Assembly (NCBI GenBank): GCA_903938935.1
Contig: CAJAFD010000003.1
Coordinates: 1 to 6,305, forward strand
Direction: 5' to 3'
Source of the DNA: an uncultured Opitutia bacterium
Lineage (GTDB): Bacteria; Verrucomicrobiota; Verrucomicrobiia; Opitutales; Opitutaceae
Length of the DNA: 6,305 bases
Position 1 is the stretch's first letter, and every line of letters starts with the position of its first letter. This document shows positions 6,305-6,305 of this stretch, in pieces. Made by a program: the position numbers and the translations under genes. The notes below the pieces were generated by a model. It did not search any database. It had not been told where the DNA came from and worked only from the letters and a program-made list of their open reading frames with translations.

Positions 6305-6305
6305 A

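Larger units (their letters stand above)
5570..6305. other. 736-base right-hand region without a supported gene
   Basis: From 5570 to 5690 lie the leader, palindrome and promoter of the efflux operon. Beyond that I see no convincing gene. Open frames of 60-85 codons at 5704-5943 (minus), 5804-5995 (plus) and 6037-6294 (plus) overlap one another or show no domain, plausible start context or protein-like composition. I see no tRNA, rRNA fragment, CRISPR repeat or insertion-sequence ends. An 8-base direct repeat, ATTCTGAA, occurs at about 6000 and 6022. A transcriptional regulator for the efflux operon, often found here, is absent from the visible part. Confidence 0.6.

Overview
The window looks like a chromosomal segment of a free-living Gram-negative bacterium, most probably a verrucomicrobium of the Opitutaceae type. 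The main taxonomic clue is the left-edge gene, a multiheme cytochrome c resembling ActA, the first subunit of alternative complex III. That complex is common in Verrucomicrobiota, Bacteroidota and some other phyla. The remaining genes encode an outer-membrane factor and periplasmic export parts, so the cell has two membranes. None of the five gene starts has a recognisable purine-rich Shine-Dalgarno sequence. The taxonomic call is inference from family resemblance, not from a search.

All confident genes are on the minus strand, so the window reads from right to left. From 5569 down to 1034 lies a compact four-gene operon: an outer-membrane TolC-type factor, a HlyD/MacA-type membrane fusion protein, a MacB/LolC-type FtsX-fold permease and a stand-alone LolD-type ATPase. 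The first two genes overlap by 11 bases, and the later gaps are 38 and 15 bases. Together they describe a tripartite ATP-driven pump: ATPase and permease in the inner membrane, adaptor in the periplasm, channel in the outer membrane. A good sigma-70-like promoter (5658-5686), followed at once by a perfect palindrome (5636-5649), lies upstream of the first gene and suggests a repressor-controlled operon.

From 609 to the left edge runs the 5' part of the actA-like gene. The rest of the alternative complex III operon would lie beyond the window.

The 424-base gap between the two operons (610-1033) is the most interesting stretch. On the plus strand, opposite the leader of the cytochrome operon, bases about 655-760 carry in order the conserved blocks of a cobalamin (B12) riboswitch, ending in a near-consensus B12 box. 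No plus-strand gene follows. Instead there are several stem-loops, including a weak terminator-like hairpin with six T at 925-952. The RNA could be a degenerate relic, or a riboswitch-led small or antisense RNA.

The right end (about 5690-6305) has no gene I can support. It holds only short, poor open frames and a 36-codon fragment at the edge.
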